Assembly: GCF_029203285.1 (NCBI RefSeq)
Contig: NZ_CP115669.1
Location: forward strand, 5,084,001 to 5,148,000
Reading direction: 5' to 3'
DNA from: Pseudomonas sp. PSE14
GTDB taxonomy: Bacteria > Pseudomonadota > Gammaproteobacteria > Pseudomonadales > Pseudomonadaceae
Length of the DNA: 64,000 nt
Both the position numbers and the translations under genes were made by a program. How positions within the stretch are numbered: position 1 is the first letter of the stretch; every line of letters starts with the position of its first letter. The notes under the pieces are model-generated. The model saw nothing but the letters and a program-made list of their open reading frames with translations, had not been told where the DNA came from and did no database searches. Of the stretch, positions 8,657-16,867 are shown in pieces.

Positions 8657-8999
8657 GGTTCATCCTCTGGACGGTGAAGGCCCGCCCATGTCGATTTCTG
8701 GTGCTGAATAAAACTGGAAGGGTGCGCAATCGGGGGGCGTTTCGAAGGTGACGCCGAAGGGTGTTCTTGCTGTAAAACCTGACCCTTTCGTCAACTTTAA
8801 CCCATCTGCATCCTTCCAGGCAAAGTCAAGCAGGCAACTTGTCGCGCTGTCAGCCAATCGGACGACCTGTCATCCACCTGCGCCGCGGACGCTCAAGCCC
8901 GCCCATTCCGCGCCGCACAACCGGAGAAGTGCTACATCGTGTTACGCTTCGCAGCCTTTGCTTAGCCCCCTAACGACTCCTCCAGCGAAAGCCTCCGCC
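8657..8999. other. Divergent intergenic region, Mo-hydroxylase operon / MFS gene
   Basis: This 343-bp gap separates the divergent Mo-subunit and MFS starts and must hold both promoters. I see no convincing -35/-10 pair, palindromic operator or terminator. A 65-codon minus-strand open frame (8660-8857) ends just before the Mo-subunit start but has no recognisable features and no good ribosome-binding site. Confidence 0.5.
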
Positions 9000-10211
9000 A
9001 TGCCTGCCGAAGCCACGTCCCTACTGCGTCACCGCCCCTTCCTCGCCTTCTGGCTCGCCCGCGTCTGCACCGCCAGCGCCTTCCAGATGATCACCGTGGC
9101 CATCGGCTGGCACATCTACCAGCTGACCCACAACGTGCTCGACCTCGGTCTGGTAGGACTGGTGGAGTTCCTCCCGCGCGTGATCTTCATGTTGCACACC
9201 GGCCACGTCGCCGACCGCTACGACCGCCGGCGCATCGCCTCGATCTGCCAGATCGGCCAGGGCCTGGTGGCGGTGGCGCTGGTGGTGGGCGCCAGCACCG
9301 ACAGCGTGACCCGCGAGATGATCTTCGTGATGGCCTTCCTGCTCGGCACCGCGCGGGCCTTCGAGATGCCGACCACCCAGGCGCTGCTGCCGAACATCGT
9401 GCCCAGCGCACTGTTCCCCCGCGCCGTGGCCGCCTCCGCCTCAGCCATGCAGGCAGCGACCATCGCCGCGCCCGCCCTTGGCGGTCTGCTCTACGCGCTG
9501 GGCGCCTTCTGGGTCTACACGCCGACCGCCGTGCTCTACTTCATCGCCTGCACCCTGGTCATGACCCTACCCTCGCGCCAGGCTCCCGCCGTCCAGGGCA
9601 AGGCCACGCTGGAATCGTTGCTGGCCGGCATCCGCTTCATCCGCAGCCGCCCGGACATCTTCGGCGCCATCTCCCTGGACCTGTTCGCCGTGCTACTGGG
9701 CGGCGCCACCGCGCTGCTGCCGGTGTTCGCCAAGGACATCCTGCTCACCGGCCCCTGGGGCCTGGGCCTGCTGCGCTCAGCCCCGGCGGTGGGCGCGCTG
9801 CTGATGTCGTTCTGGCTGGCGCGCTTCCCCATCGAGCGCAATGTCGGGCGGATCATGTTCACTGCCGTGGGCGTGTTCGGCATCACCACCATCGCCTTCG
9901 GCCTGTCGACGTCCTTCTGGTTCTCCCTGGCGGTGCTGGTGGTGCTGGGCGCGGCGGACATGATCAGCATGGTGATCCGCGGCGCCTTCGTGCAGCTGGA
10001 AACCCCGGACGAGATGCGCGGCCGGGTCAGCGCGGTGAATGGCCTGTTCATCGGCGCCTCGAACCAGCTGGGCGAGTTCGAGTCGGGCGTCACCGCCCAC
10101 TGGTTCGGCACCGTGCCGGCGGTGGTGCTGGGCGGGGTCGGCACGCTGATCGTCACTGGCGCGTGGATGAAGCTGTTCCCTACCCTGGCCAAACGCGACA
10201 AGTTGCACTGA
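9000..10211 (+). CDS. MFS transporter (EntS/MFS_3-like)
   Basis: A 403-aa major-facilitator protein with about 12 hydrophobic segments. The loop between segments 2 and 3 (GHVADRYDRRRIA) matches the MFS motif A pattern GxxaDrxgRR. The style resembles the enterobactin-exporter/MFS_3 branch (MPAEATSLLRHRPFLAFWLAR start). The ATG at 9000 was chosen because homology begins there; the frame is open for 84 codons upstream with no transporter-like sequence. The substrate is unknown. It is monocistronic and faces a repeat-rich gap that ends with the cio operon terminator. Confidence 0.8.
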   Translation: MPAEATSLLRHRPFLAFWLARVCTASAFQMITVAIGWHIYQLTHNVLDLGLVGLVEFLPRVIFMLHTGHVADRYDRRRIASICQIGQGLVAVALVVGASTDSVTREMIFVMAFLLGTARAFEMPTTQALLPNIVPSALFPRAVAASASAMQAATIAAPALGGLLYALGAFWVYTPTAVLYFIACTLVMTLPSRQAPAVQGKATLESLLAGIRFIRSRPDIFGAISLDLFAVLLGGATALLPVFAKDILLTGPWGLGLLRSAPAVGALLMSFWLARFPIERNVGRIMFTAVGVFGITTIAFGLSTSFWFSLAVLVVLGAADMISMVIRGAFVQLETPDEMRGRVSAVNGLFIGASNQLGEFESGVTAHWFGTVPAVVLGGVGTLIVTGAWMKLFPTLAKRDKLH

Positions 10212-10232
10212 TCGCTCCCGAGCGCCGCCCCT

Positions 10233-10445
10233 GTAGGAGCGAGCTTGCTCGCGAACATTGGTGCGAGGCATTGCCCTCACCCTAGCCCTCTCCAAGGGGA
10301 GAGGGGACCGATCGGCGCAGGATGGAACGACAGCATCAGCCGGCACGGACGCCCCCTCTCCCTTCAGGGAGAGGGAACTGTTCGGTGCAGGGCTGCAGGT
10401 TGGCGTTAGCCGGCAATTTCGGTTCGCGAGCAAGCTCGCTCCTAC
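10233..10445. repeat. REP pair enclosing two CCTCTCC-stem elements
   Basis: The outer REP copies (10233-10256 and 10422-10445) begin GTAGGAGCGAGCTTGCTCGC and are inverted relative to each other. Between them are two CCTCTCC-stem elements (about 10274-10307 and 10352-10376; stems such as CCTCTCC...GGAGAGG). The gap 10212-10542 therefore holds nested members of two repeat families and no gene. Confidence 0.85.
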
Positions 10446-10466
10446 CACACTCCCGTAACCCCAAGA

Positions 10467-10500
10467 CAAAAAAATCCCTCGCACGAAACCGTGCGGGGGA
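10467..10500 (-). terminator. Rho-independent terminator of the cio operon
   Basis: On the minus strand a GC-rich stem (CCCCGCACG / CGTGCGAGGG, loop GTTT-like) is followed by a run of seven T. It lies about 45 bp past the DUF2474 stop, so it closes the cioA-cioB-DUF2474 transcript. Confidence 0.85.
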
Positions 10501-10542
10501 TGTGGGAACGGGCGCCGGGGGAAGGCGCCCGGATGGGATCTG

Positions 10543-10692
10543 TCAGTGCGGCGCGCCCAGCCCCGCCGCACTCATGAACAGGCGCATCAGCCAGGCCGCA
10601 ACGCCCAGGCCGGCCACGCTCAGCGCCCAGATCAGCACCAGCCAGCCGAGCCGCTTGCGCAGCGGCACCTTCTCCTGCTCTTCGTGAGTCAT
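10543..10692 (-). CDS. DUF2474 small membrane protein of the cio operon
   Basis: A 49-aa protein with one membrane segment (about residues 16-40, LGWLVLIWALSVAGLGVAAWL core) preceded by a charged, cytoplasm-like N-terminus. It matches DUF2474, tiny proteins encoded after cyanide-insensitive oxidase genes. By analogy with CydX of the bd oxidases it may stabilise the oxidase, which is inference. It starts 10 bp after the cioB stop and precedes the operon terminator. Confidence 0.8.
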   Translation of the reverse strand: MTHEEQEKVPLRKRLGWLVLIWALSVAGLGVAAWLMRLFMSAAGLGAPH

Positions 10693-10702
10693 GCCGCGCA
10701 CC

Positions 10703-11710
10703 TCAGTGGTAGCCATCGCCATGCTTCACCTTGCCGCGGAACACGTAGTAGCTCCACGCGGTGTAGCCGAGGATGAAGGGAATGATGAACAGCGCGCCCA
10801 CCAGCATGAAGCCCTGGCTCTGCGGCGGCGCCGCGGCGTCCCAGATAGACAGCGACGGCGGCACGATGTTCGGCCACAGGCTGATGCCCAGTCCGCTGTA
10901 GCCGAGGAAGATCAGCACCAGGGTGAGCACGAAGGGCTTCACATGGTCGTTGCTGGCCACCGAGCGCAGCAGGTTGTAGAGGGTCACCAGCACCAGCAGC
11001 GGCACCGGCAGGAACCAGAACAGGTTGGGCAGGCTGAACCAGCGCTGGGCGATTTCCTCGTGGGCCAGCGGGGTCCACAGGCTGACGATGCCGATCACTG
11101 CCAGCAGCACCAGCGCCAGCGGCTTGGCCAGGTCGTGCATGCGCTCCTGCAGACGCCCCTCGGTCTTCATGATCAGCCAGGTGCAGCCCAGCAGGCTGTA
11201 GGCGACCACCAGGCCAAGGCCGCAGAACAGCGGGAACGGCGCCAGCCAGTCCAGCGCGCCACCGGCGAAGGCACGGTTTTCCACTGGAATGCCCTCGATG
11301 AAGGCACCCAGTGCCACGCCCTGGAAGAAAGTCGCCACCAGTGAACCGGCGATGAACGACTTGTCCCACAGGTGCCGCTTGTTCGGCCGCGCCTTGAAGC
11401 GGAACTCGAAGGCCACGCCGCGGAAGATCAGCCCCACCAGCATCAGGATCAGCGGCAGGTAGAGCGCCGAGAGCACGGCCGAATAGGCCACCGGGAAGGC
11501 GCCGAACAGCGCGGCACCACCCAGCACCAGCCAGGTCTCGTTGCCGTCCCAGACCGGCGCCACGGTGTTCATCATCACGTCGCGGTCGCCTTCGTCCTTG
11601 AAGAACGGATAGAGCATGCCGATGCCCAGATCGAAGCCATCCATCACGACGTACATCATGATCCCGAAGATGATGATGATCGCCCAGATCAGCGGAAGAT
11701 CGATTCCCAT
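10703..11710 (-). CDS. cioB: Cyanide-insensitive quinol oxidase subunit II
   Basis: A 335-aa CydB-family membrane protein with about eight to nine hydrophobic segments. The N-terminal MGIDLPLIWAIIIIFGIMMY and DGFDLGIGMLYPF segments are hallmark CydB sequence, as is the following NTVAPVWDGNETWLVLGG segment. Together with CioA it forms the bd-type oxidase that reduces oxygen with quinol, here of the heme-variant CIO class known in P. aeruginosa. It starts 3 bp after the cioA stop and is followed by the DUF2474 gene in the same operon. Confidence 0.93.
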   Translation of the reverse strand: MGIDLPLIWAIIIIFGIMMYVVMDGFDLGIGMLYPFFKDEGDRDVMMNTVAPVWDGNETWLVLGGAALFGAFPVAYSAVLSALYLPLILMLVGLIFRGVAFEFRFKARPNKRHLWDKSFIAGSLVATFFQGVALGAFIEGIPVENRAFAGGALDWLAPFPLFCGLGLVVAYSLLGCTWLIMKTEGRLQERMHDLAKPLALVLLAVIGIVSLWTPLAHEEIAQRWFSLPNLFWFLPVPLLVLVTLYNLLRSVASNDHVKPFVLTLVLIFLGYSGLGISLWPNIVPPSLSIWDAAAPPQSQGFMLVGALFIIPFILGYTAWSYYVFRGKVKHGDGYH

Positions 11711-11713
11711 GGC

Positions 11714-13153
11714 TCAGTTCCTCCCTGCCGGGCTAGCGTTGTCATCGTCGTCGAAGTCGTCCTCGGCAGCCGACAGCGGCCGCGCCGGGGTGCGCTTCTG
11801 GCCGGCGCCGCCATGGCTGGTTTCGCGACCTTCGTGGGTGACCGGGCCCTTGCGCACCAGACGCATCATGTAGCCGATGCCCACGCCGAACAGGGTGAAA
11901 TACACCAGCACGAACATCACCAGGGTCAGGCTCATCTGCGTGACGCTGTGGTTGGACACCGCCTCGGAGGTGCGCATCAGGCCATAGACGACCCACGGCT
12001 GGCGGCCGATCTCGGTGGTGAACCAGCCGGCGAGGATGGCGATCAGGCCGGACGGCCCCATCCACAGCACCAGCTTGAGGAACGCACGGTTTTCATAGAG
12101 CCGCTTGCGCAGACGCAGCCAGACGCTCCACAGGCCGACCAGGATCATCAGCATGCCCAGCCCCGCCATGATGCGGAACGACCAGAAGATGATGGTGGAG
12201 TTGGGGCGGTCGGCCTTCGGGAAGTCCTTCAGCGCCGGGATCGGTTCGGTCAGGCTGTGATTCAGGATCAGGCTGCCGAGCACCGGGATTTCGATCTTGA
12301 AGCGGGTTTCTTCGCGCTCCATGTCCGGCCAGCCGACCAGCACCAGCGGGGTCGGCCCGCCTTCGCTGTTGTCCCAGTGGCCTTCGATGGCGGCGATCTT
12401 CGCCGGCTGGTGCTTCAGCGTGTTGAGGCCGTGGGCATCGCCCACCATGGCCTGGATGGGAGCCACGATCAGCGCCATCCACATGGCCATCGAGAGCATC
12501 TTGCGGATCGCCGGGTTGTCACGGCCACGCAGCAGGTGCCAGGCCGCCGAGGCGCCGACGAAGAAGGCGGTGGCGACGAACGAGGCGATCGCCATGTGCA
12601 GCAGGCGATAGGGGAAGGACGGGTTGAAGATGATGGCGACCCAGTCCACCGGCACCACGACGCCGTTGACGATCTCGTGGCCCTGCGGGGTCTGCATCCA
12701 GCTGTTGGAGGCGAGGATCCAGAAGGTGGAGATCAGCGTGCCGATGGCCACCATCACCGTGGCGAAGAAATGCAGGCCCGGGCCAACGCGGTGCCAGCCG
12801 AACAGCATGACGCCGAGGAAGCCGGCCTCCAGGAAGAACGCCGTGAGCACTTCATAGGTCAATAGCGGGCCGGTGACGCTCCCGGCGAAGGCCGAGAAGG
12901 CGCTCCAGTTGGTGCCGAACTGGTACGCCATGACGAGGCCAGAGACCACGCCCATGCCGAAGTTGACGGCGAATATCTTCGACCAGAAGTGATAGAGGTC
13001 GCGGTAGACCTCATCCGACGTCTTCAGCCACAAGCCTTCGAGCACCGCCAGATAGCTGGCGAGACCGATGGTGATGGCGGGGAAGATGATGTGGAAGGAG
13101 ACGGTAAAGGCGAACTGGATCCGAGCCAGGTCGAGCGCCTCTAATCCGAACAT
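11714..13153 (-). CDS. cioA: Cyanide-insensitive quinol oxidase subunit I
   Basis: A 479-aa CydA-family subunit with the usual membrane segments. The start LARIQFAFTVSFHIIFPAITIG contains the N-terminal heme-ligand histidine region (His21). The quinol (Q) loop is short, as expected for CioA compared with E. coli CydA. The C-terminal tail is hydrophilic and ends in an acidic stretch (DDFDDDDN). First gene of the operon cioA-cioB-DUF2474. The upstream ANR-like box at 13313 fits known control of cio genes, which ANR represses in P. aeruginosa. Confidence 0.93.
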   Translation of the reverse strand: MFGLEALDLARIQFAFTVSFHIIFPAITIGLASYLAVLEGLWLKTSDEVYRDLYHFWSKIFAVNFGMGVVSGLVMAYQFGTNWSAFSAFAGSVTGPLLTYEVLTAFFLEAGFLGVMLFGWHRVGPGLHFFATVMVAIGTLISTFWILASNSWMQTPQGHEIVNGVVVPVDWVAIIFNPSFPYRLLHMAIASFVATAFFVGASAAWHLLRGRDNPAIRKMLSMAMWMALIVAPIQAMVGDAHGLNTLKHQPAKIAAIEGHWDNSEGGPTPLVLVGWPDMEREETRFKIEIPVLGSLILNHSLTEPIPALKDFPKADRPNSTIIFWSFRIMAGLGMLMILVGLWSVWLRLRKRLYENRAFLKLVLWMGPSGLIAILAGWFTTEIGRQPWVVYGLMRTSEAVSNHSVTQMSLTLVMFVLVYFTLFGVGIGYMMRLVRKGPVTHEGRETSHGGAGQKRTPARPLSAAEDDFDDDDNASPAGRN

Positions 13154-13612
13154 GACGATTCCTCTTCAGGCTGACGCCCGCCACGTCAGTGGCCGGGCAC
13201 CGTGCCTTGCGCGTGCGCAGGGCGTTCTTGCGTGAGTCTGTATTGCGAACCACCGATCTGATGTCGGTTCGGCTTCATTTGGCTGCCCATTCAGAATGGA
13301 CCGTGATCTGCATTGATGCCGCTCAATGAAGCAACTCGATCTTACGCCGCCAACCCGTGCGCACCGCCGTGGTGGGTTGCCGCGCGGCGGGGTGTCGCGC
13401 GACAGCTTGTCTCAGGTCGCTCGCGCGCAGCCATATGAATAAAATCGAATATCAAAATGAAAAATTAATATTTTATTGGAATAAAAAAGGCCGGTAACTT
13501 CTGCCTCAACCGCGGCCACTGGCGCTGCGGAAAAAGAATCCACCGCCCGTACGAAGGCCCCATCCCGGCCGGCCCGGACGCCAGCGGTCATCTGCCCCAC
13601 AAGGACATCGCA
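13154..13612. other. Divergent regulatory region, cioA / metQ-like gene
   Basis: A 459-bp non-coding region between two divergent operons. It holds an ANR-like box (13313-13326) nearer the cio side and a strongly AT-rich stretch (about 13436-13492) nearer the metQ-like gene, unlike the GC-rich surroundings. The AT-rich block probably holds the metQ-like promoter. I see no riboswitch fold I can support. Confidence 0.55.
13313..13326. promoter_or_regulatory. ANR/FNR-type box upstream of cioA
   Basis: The sequence TTGATGCCGCTCAA matches the ANR/FNR consensus TTGAT-N4-ATCAA at nine of ten fixed positions. It lies about 160 bp upstream of the cioA start. ANR is known to repress cioAB at low oxygen in P. 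aeruginosa, so the site is in a sensible place; binding is not shown by sequence alone. Confidence 0.6.
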
Positions 13613-14392
13613 ATGAAAAAGCTGCTGCTTCTGACCGCCCTCGCCGCTGCCTTCACCACCTCGGCTTTCGCCAATGAAAAGCTGATCGTCGCCGCAACCC
13701 CGATTCCCCACGCCGAGATCCTCGAGCTGATCAAGCCGACCCTGGCCAAAGAGGGCGTGGACCTTCAGATCAAGGTCTTCACCGACTACGTGCAGCCCAA
13801 CGTGCAGGTCGCCGAGAAGCGCCTGGACGCCAACTACTTCCAGACCAAGCCGTACCTGGACAACTTCAACGCCGGCAAGGGCACCCACCTGGTCACCGTG
13901 ACCGGCGTGCACGTCGAACCCTTCGGCGGCTACTCGAAGAAATACAAGTCCATTGACCAGCTGCCGGACGGCGCCACCGTCGCCATCCCCAACGAAGGCA
14001 GCAACAGCGGCCGCGCGCTGCTCCTGCTGCAGAAGGCCGGCGTGATCAAGCTGAAAGACCCGAGCAACGCCCTGGCCACCCCGAAAGACATCGCCGAGAA
14101 CCCCAAGCACCTGAAGTTCAAGGAACTGGAATCGGCCCTGCTGCCGCGCGTGCTGGACCAGGTCGACCTGGACCTGATCAACACCAACTACGCGCTGGAA
14201 GCCAAGCTCAACCCGGTGAAGGACGCGCTGATCCTCGAAGACCGCAACTCGCCCTACGTGAACTACCTGGTGGCGCGTCCGGACAACAAGGACAGCGATG
14301 CGCTGAAGAAACTCTCCGCCGCCCTGACCAGCCCGGAAGTCAAAGCCTTCATCGAGAAGAAGTACAACGGCGCCGTGGTGCCGGCCTTCTGA
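13613..14392 (+). CDS. MetQ/NlpA-family substrate-binding protein
   Basis: A 259-aa periplasmic binding protein of the NlpA/MetQ family that binds methionine or related sulfur compounds for ABC uptake. The signal peptide ends at SAFA (residue 20) before NEK. Family sequence such as TPIPHAEILELIKP, ANYFQTKPYL and NEGSNSGRALLLL is clear. There is no lipobox cysteine, so unlike classic MetQ it is probably free in the periplasm. No MetN ATPase or MetI permease gene is adjacent, so it must use partners encoded elsewhere. An AAGGA-like site lies before the ATG. It is followed by a terminator-like hairpin and then a PLP enzyme gene. Confidence 0.85.
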   Translation: MKKLLLLTALAAAFTTSAFANEKLIVAATPIPHAEILELIKPTLAKEGVDLQIKVFTDYVQPNVQVAEKRLDANYFQTKPYLDNFNAGKGTHLVTVTGVHVEPFGGYSKKYKSIDQLPDGATVAIPNEGSNSGRALLLLQKAGVIKLKDPSNALATPKDIAENPKHLKFKELESALLPRVLDQVDLDLINTNYALEAKLNPVKDALILEDRNSPYVNYLVARPDNKDSDALKKLSAALTSPEVKAFIEKKYNGAVVPAF

Positions 14393-14461
14393 TCTGCCGC
14401 CCGGCATACTGCCGGGCGCAACGACTCCCACGCTGGGCGCGCTTTCGGCGCACCCGCTTCG

Positions 14462-14494
14462 ACGCCGGTGGGCAGGTTCCACCGGCGTTTTTCT
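14462..14494 (+). terminator. Terminator or attenuator hairpin between metQ-like and PLP-enzyme genes
   Basis: A perfect 10-bp stem (ACGCCGGTGG / CCACCGGCGT, 7-nt loop) is followed by TTTTTCTTTT. It ends only about 17 bp before the ATG of the next gene, leaving no room for a promoter in between. A second hairpin (CCGCCCGGCATACTGCCGGGC) lies just upstream at about 14399-14419. Confidence 0.75.
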
Positions 14495-14510
14495 TTTCGA
14501 GGTACTCGTC

Positions 14511-15701
14511 ATGAGCGAATCCCCCAAAGGCCCCTCCACCCGCGCCGTCCACGCCGGGCACGACGCCGACCGGCACATGGTCACCCGCGCCAAGAGCCTG
14601 CCGATCTACCAGAGCTCGGTGTTCGTCTACGACTCCCTGGAGCAGGTCGACGACTTCCTCGCCGGCAACCCCGACAACTACATGTACACGCGCATCGGCA
14701 ACCCCAACCACAGCGCTGTGGAGGAGTTGCTGCGCGAGCTGGAAGACGGCGAGGACGCGCTGTTCTCCGCCTCCGGCATGGCGGCGATTTCCGCGGCCCT
14801 GCTGGGCGTGCTGAATGCCGGCGACCACCTGATCGCCAGCCGTGAGCTGTATGGCACCACCCAGAGCCTGATCGAGAAGGAACTGGCGCGCTTCGGCATC
14901 GCCTCCACCCTGCTCGACCTCAATGACCTGGCCGCCGTGGAAGCAGCGATCACCCCGAGCACCAAGCTGATCTATACCGAGACCGCCTCCAACCCGCTGG
15001 TGCGCGTGAGCGATGTGCCGGCGCTGGCCGCCCTCGCCCACCGCCACGGGCTCAAGCTGCTGGTGGACAATACCTTCCTCTCGCCGGTGCTCTACCAGCC
15101 GCTGCGCGACGGCGCCGACCTGGTGGTCCACAGCACCACCAAATACCTCAACGGCCATAGCGACGCCATGGGTGGCGCGCTGGTGGGCGATGCGCAGTGG
15201 ATCGCCGCCGCGCGGCGCTTCCAGATCAACGCCGGCGGCAGCGCCAGTCCCTTCGAGAGCTGGCTCAACTTCCGCGGCGCCAAGACCCTGGCCCTGCGCA
15301 TGCGCGCCCATTCGCAGAACGCCCAGGCCTTGGCCGAAGCCCTCGAAGCGCACCCGCAGGTCGAACGCGTCTACTACCCCGGCCTGCCCTCGCACCCGGA
15401 TCACGCACTGGCGCAGCGCCTGTTCCGCAAAGGTTATTCGGGCATGTTGAGCTTCACCCTCAAGGGCGGTCTCGACCAGGTGGACCGCCTGATCGGTCAC
15501 CTGCAACTGGCCGCCTTCGCCCCATCGCTCGCCGGTGTGGCGAGCAGCATCACCCACCCCGGCAAGACCTCGCACCGCGCGCTGTCCGCCGAAGCCCTGA
15601 CCGCGCTGGACATCCACGACGGCACCATTCGTGTCTCGGTGGGCATCGAGGACAGCCAAGACATCGTCCAGGACTTCCTGCAGGCGCTGGACGCGCTGTA
15701 G
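14511..15701 (+). CDS. Cys/Met metabolism PLP-dependent enzyme (gamma-synthase/lyase family)
   Basis: A 396-aa fold-type I PLP enzyme of the cystathionine gamma-synthase/methionine gamma-lyase family. The Schiff-base lysine is Lys211 in HSTTKYLNGHSD. The YTRIGNPN segment (residues 59-66) supplies the cofactor-phosphate Tyr-Arg, and SASGMAAIS (87-95) stacks on PLP. Members make or break C-gamma to sulfur bonds; the precise activity (gamma-lyase, sulfhydrylase, cystathionine synthase) cannot be fixed. A GAGGT site precedes the ATG. The MetQ-like gene upstream suggests handling of an imported sulfur amino acid. Confidence 0.85.
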   Translation: MSESPKGPSTRAVHAGHDADRHMVTRAKSLPIYQSSVFVYDSLEQVDDFLAGNPDNYMYTRIGNPNHSAVEELLRELEDGEDALFSASGMAAISAALLGVLNAGDHLIASRELYGTTQSLIEKELARFGIASTLLDLNDLAAVEAAITPSTKLIYTETASNPLVRVSDVPALAALAHRHGLKLLVDNTFLSPVLYQPLRDGADLVVHSTTKYLNGHSDAMGGALVGDAQWIAAARRFQINAGGSASPFESWLNFRGAKTLALRMRAHSQNAQALAEALEAHPQVERVYYPGLPSHPDHALAQRLFRKGYSGMLSFTLKGGLDQVDRLIGHLQLAAFAPSLAGVASSITHPGKTSHRALSAEALTALDIHDGTIRVSVGIEDSQDIVQDFLQALDAL

Positions 15702-15720
15702 GAGCAAAAGGAGAAACACC

Positions 15721-16617
15721 ATGAACGCACCCCACGCGCCGCTGCCGCTGCTGACCTTCCCCGACGCCGACAAGAGCCCGCTGAGCATCCGCGCCAAGGC
15801 GCTGGTGTTCTTTGACCCGCGCTCCCACGAAGTGCGCGACGAAGTGGAACGCCTGGCGCCGCTGCCGCAGCCGGTGCTGATCCACGGTGAAACGGGCACC
15901 GGCAAGGAACTGCTGGCCCGCCACATCCACCGTGCCAGCGAGCGCCCCGGCCTGTTCGTCGCGGTGAGCTGCAGCGCCCTGAGCCGCAACTACGCCGAGG
16001 CCGAACTGTTCGGTTACGCGCCGGGCGCGCACAACGGTCCGGTGGGCAGCCGCGCCGGCTGGTTCGGCTCGGCCAATGGCGGGACGCTGTACCTGGACGA
16101 GATCGCCGACCTGCCGCTGTCGCTGCAACAGAAGCTGTTGCGCGTGCTGCAGGAGCGCGAAGTGCTGCGCGTCGGCGCCCGCGAGCCAGTGCCGGTGGAC
16201 GTGCGTCTGGTCGCAGCGACCAGCCTCGACCTGGGCCAGGCGGTGAAAGCGGGAAAATTCCTCGAAGGCCTGCAGCAGTACCTGCATGACGGCAACCTGA
16301 CCTTGCCGCCGCTGCGCGAGCGCATCGGCGATATCCAGCCGCTGGCCGAATATTTCCTCGGCGTGCACGCGCAACGCCTGGAGCTGCCAGTGCCGCAGAT
16401 CACCAGCGACACCCAGCGGGTGCTGGAAAGCTACCCCTGGCCGGGCAATATCCGCGAGCTGGAGAACGTCATCCACTTCGCCCTGCTGGTCAGCCCCGGC
16501 TCGGAAATCGGGCCGGAGCACCTGAACCTGCCGGACAGCACGGAAGCCGATTTGCGGGCACTGCTTCGTCGACCGGGTGTCCGCGAACGGTTGCGAACGC
16601 TGCTGAACGAGGCGTAG
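15721..16617 (+). CDS. Sigma-54-type AAA+ regulator with degenerate GAFTGA loop
   Basis: A 298-aa protein made almost only of the AAA+ domain of enhancer-binding proteins. Walker A is GETGTGKE (56-63) and Walker B is GGTLYLDEIADL (120-131); PPLRERIGDI (R-finger region) and YPWPGNIREL are also present. There is no receiver or GAF domain, and the C-terminal tail after about residue 275 is too short for a clear Fis-type HTH. The sigma54-contacting GAFTGA loop reads GAHNGP (102-107), so normal sigma54 activation is doubtful. The start at 15721 has a strong AGGAG; it follows the PLP gene by 19 bp, in an apparent operon. Confidence 0.82.
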   Translation: MNAPHAPLPLLTFPDADKSPLSIRAKALVFFDPRSHEVRDEVERLAPLPQPVLIHGETGTGKELLARHIHRASERPGLFVAVSCSALSRNYAEAELFGYAPGAHNGPVGSRAGWFGSANGGTLYLDEIADLPLSLQQKLLRVLQEREVLRVGAREPVPVDVRLVAATSLDLGQAVKAGKFLEGLQQYLHDGNLTLPPLRERIGDIQPLAEYFLGVHAQRLELPVPQITSDTQRVLESYPWPGNIRELENVIHFALLVSPGSEIGPEHLNLPDSTEADLRALLRRPGVRERLRTLLNEA

Positions 16618-16867
16618 CGCTGAACCGTTTCACTTGAGGCGACGAATGGTCGCAGTGAAACGATTCGCTGCCTCTTGAGACGACAGCAGAGAATCCTGAG
16701 CAAGCTATCAATTTCAGGATTTTATCCTGCAAAAAACCAGCAAGGCAGACCCATCGACCAGATCAATATCAACCATAAAGACCATTCACTTATATTTGTC
16801 ACAAATATCAGGGAAAATGGCTATCAGGCAGTCGGGACCCAATTTCCCCGAGCCTTTGGAGACTATC
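16618..16867. other. Intergenic region after the sigma54-type gene, with large hairpin
   Basis: A long inverted repeat lies at 16626-16662: outer arms CGTTTCACT / AGTGAAACG and inner arms GCGAC / GTCGC. There is no T-run, so it is not a plain terminator. AT-rich sequence follows to about 16810. No other gene is seen. Confidence 0.55.

Noticed and set aside
5801-8677. A 958-codon plus-strand open frame opposite the Mo-hydroxylase subunit
   Set aside because: Same reason: antisense shadow with low-complexity translation; the minus strand has Tat and Mo-enzyme motifs.
8660-8857. A 65-codon minus-strand frame ending just upstream of the Mo-subunit gene
   Set aside because: No ribosome-binding site, no recognisable motif, and it fills the promoter region of the operon.
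10233-10445. Repeats near 10.3 kb as a CRISPR array
   Set aside because: The repeats are palindromic, paired in inverted orientation, irregularly spaced and found singly across the window; no cas genes.
13436-13492. AT-rich stretch upstream of the metQ-like gene as a SAM or other riboswitch
   Set aside because: No conserved stem pattern of a known riboswitch could be traced; it reads better as promoter DNA.
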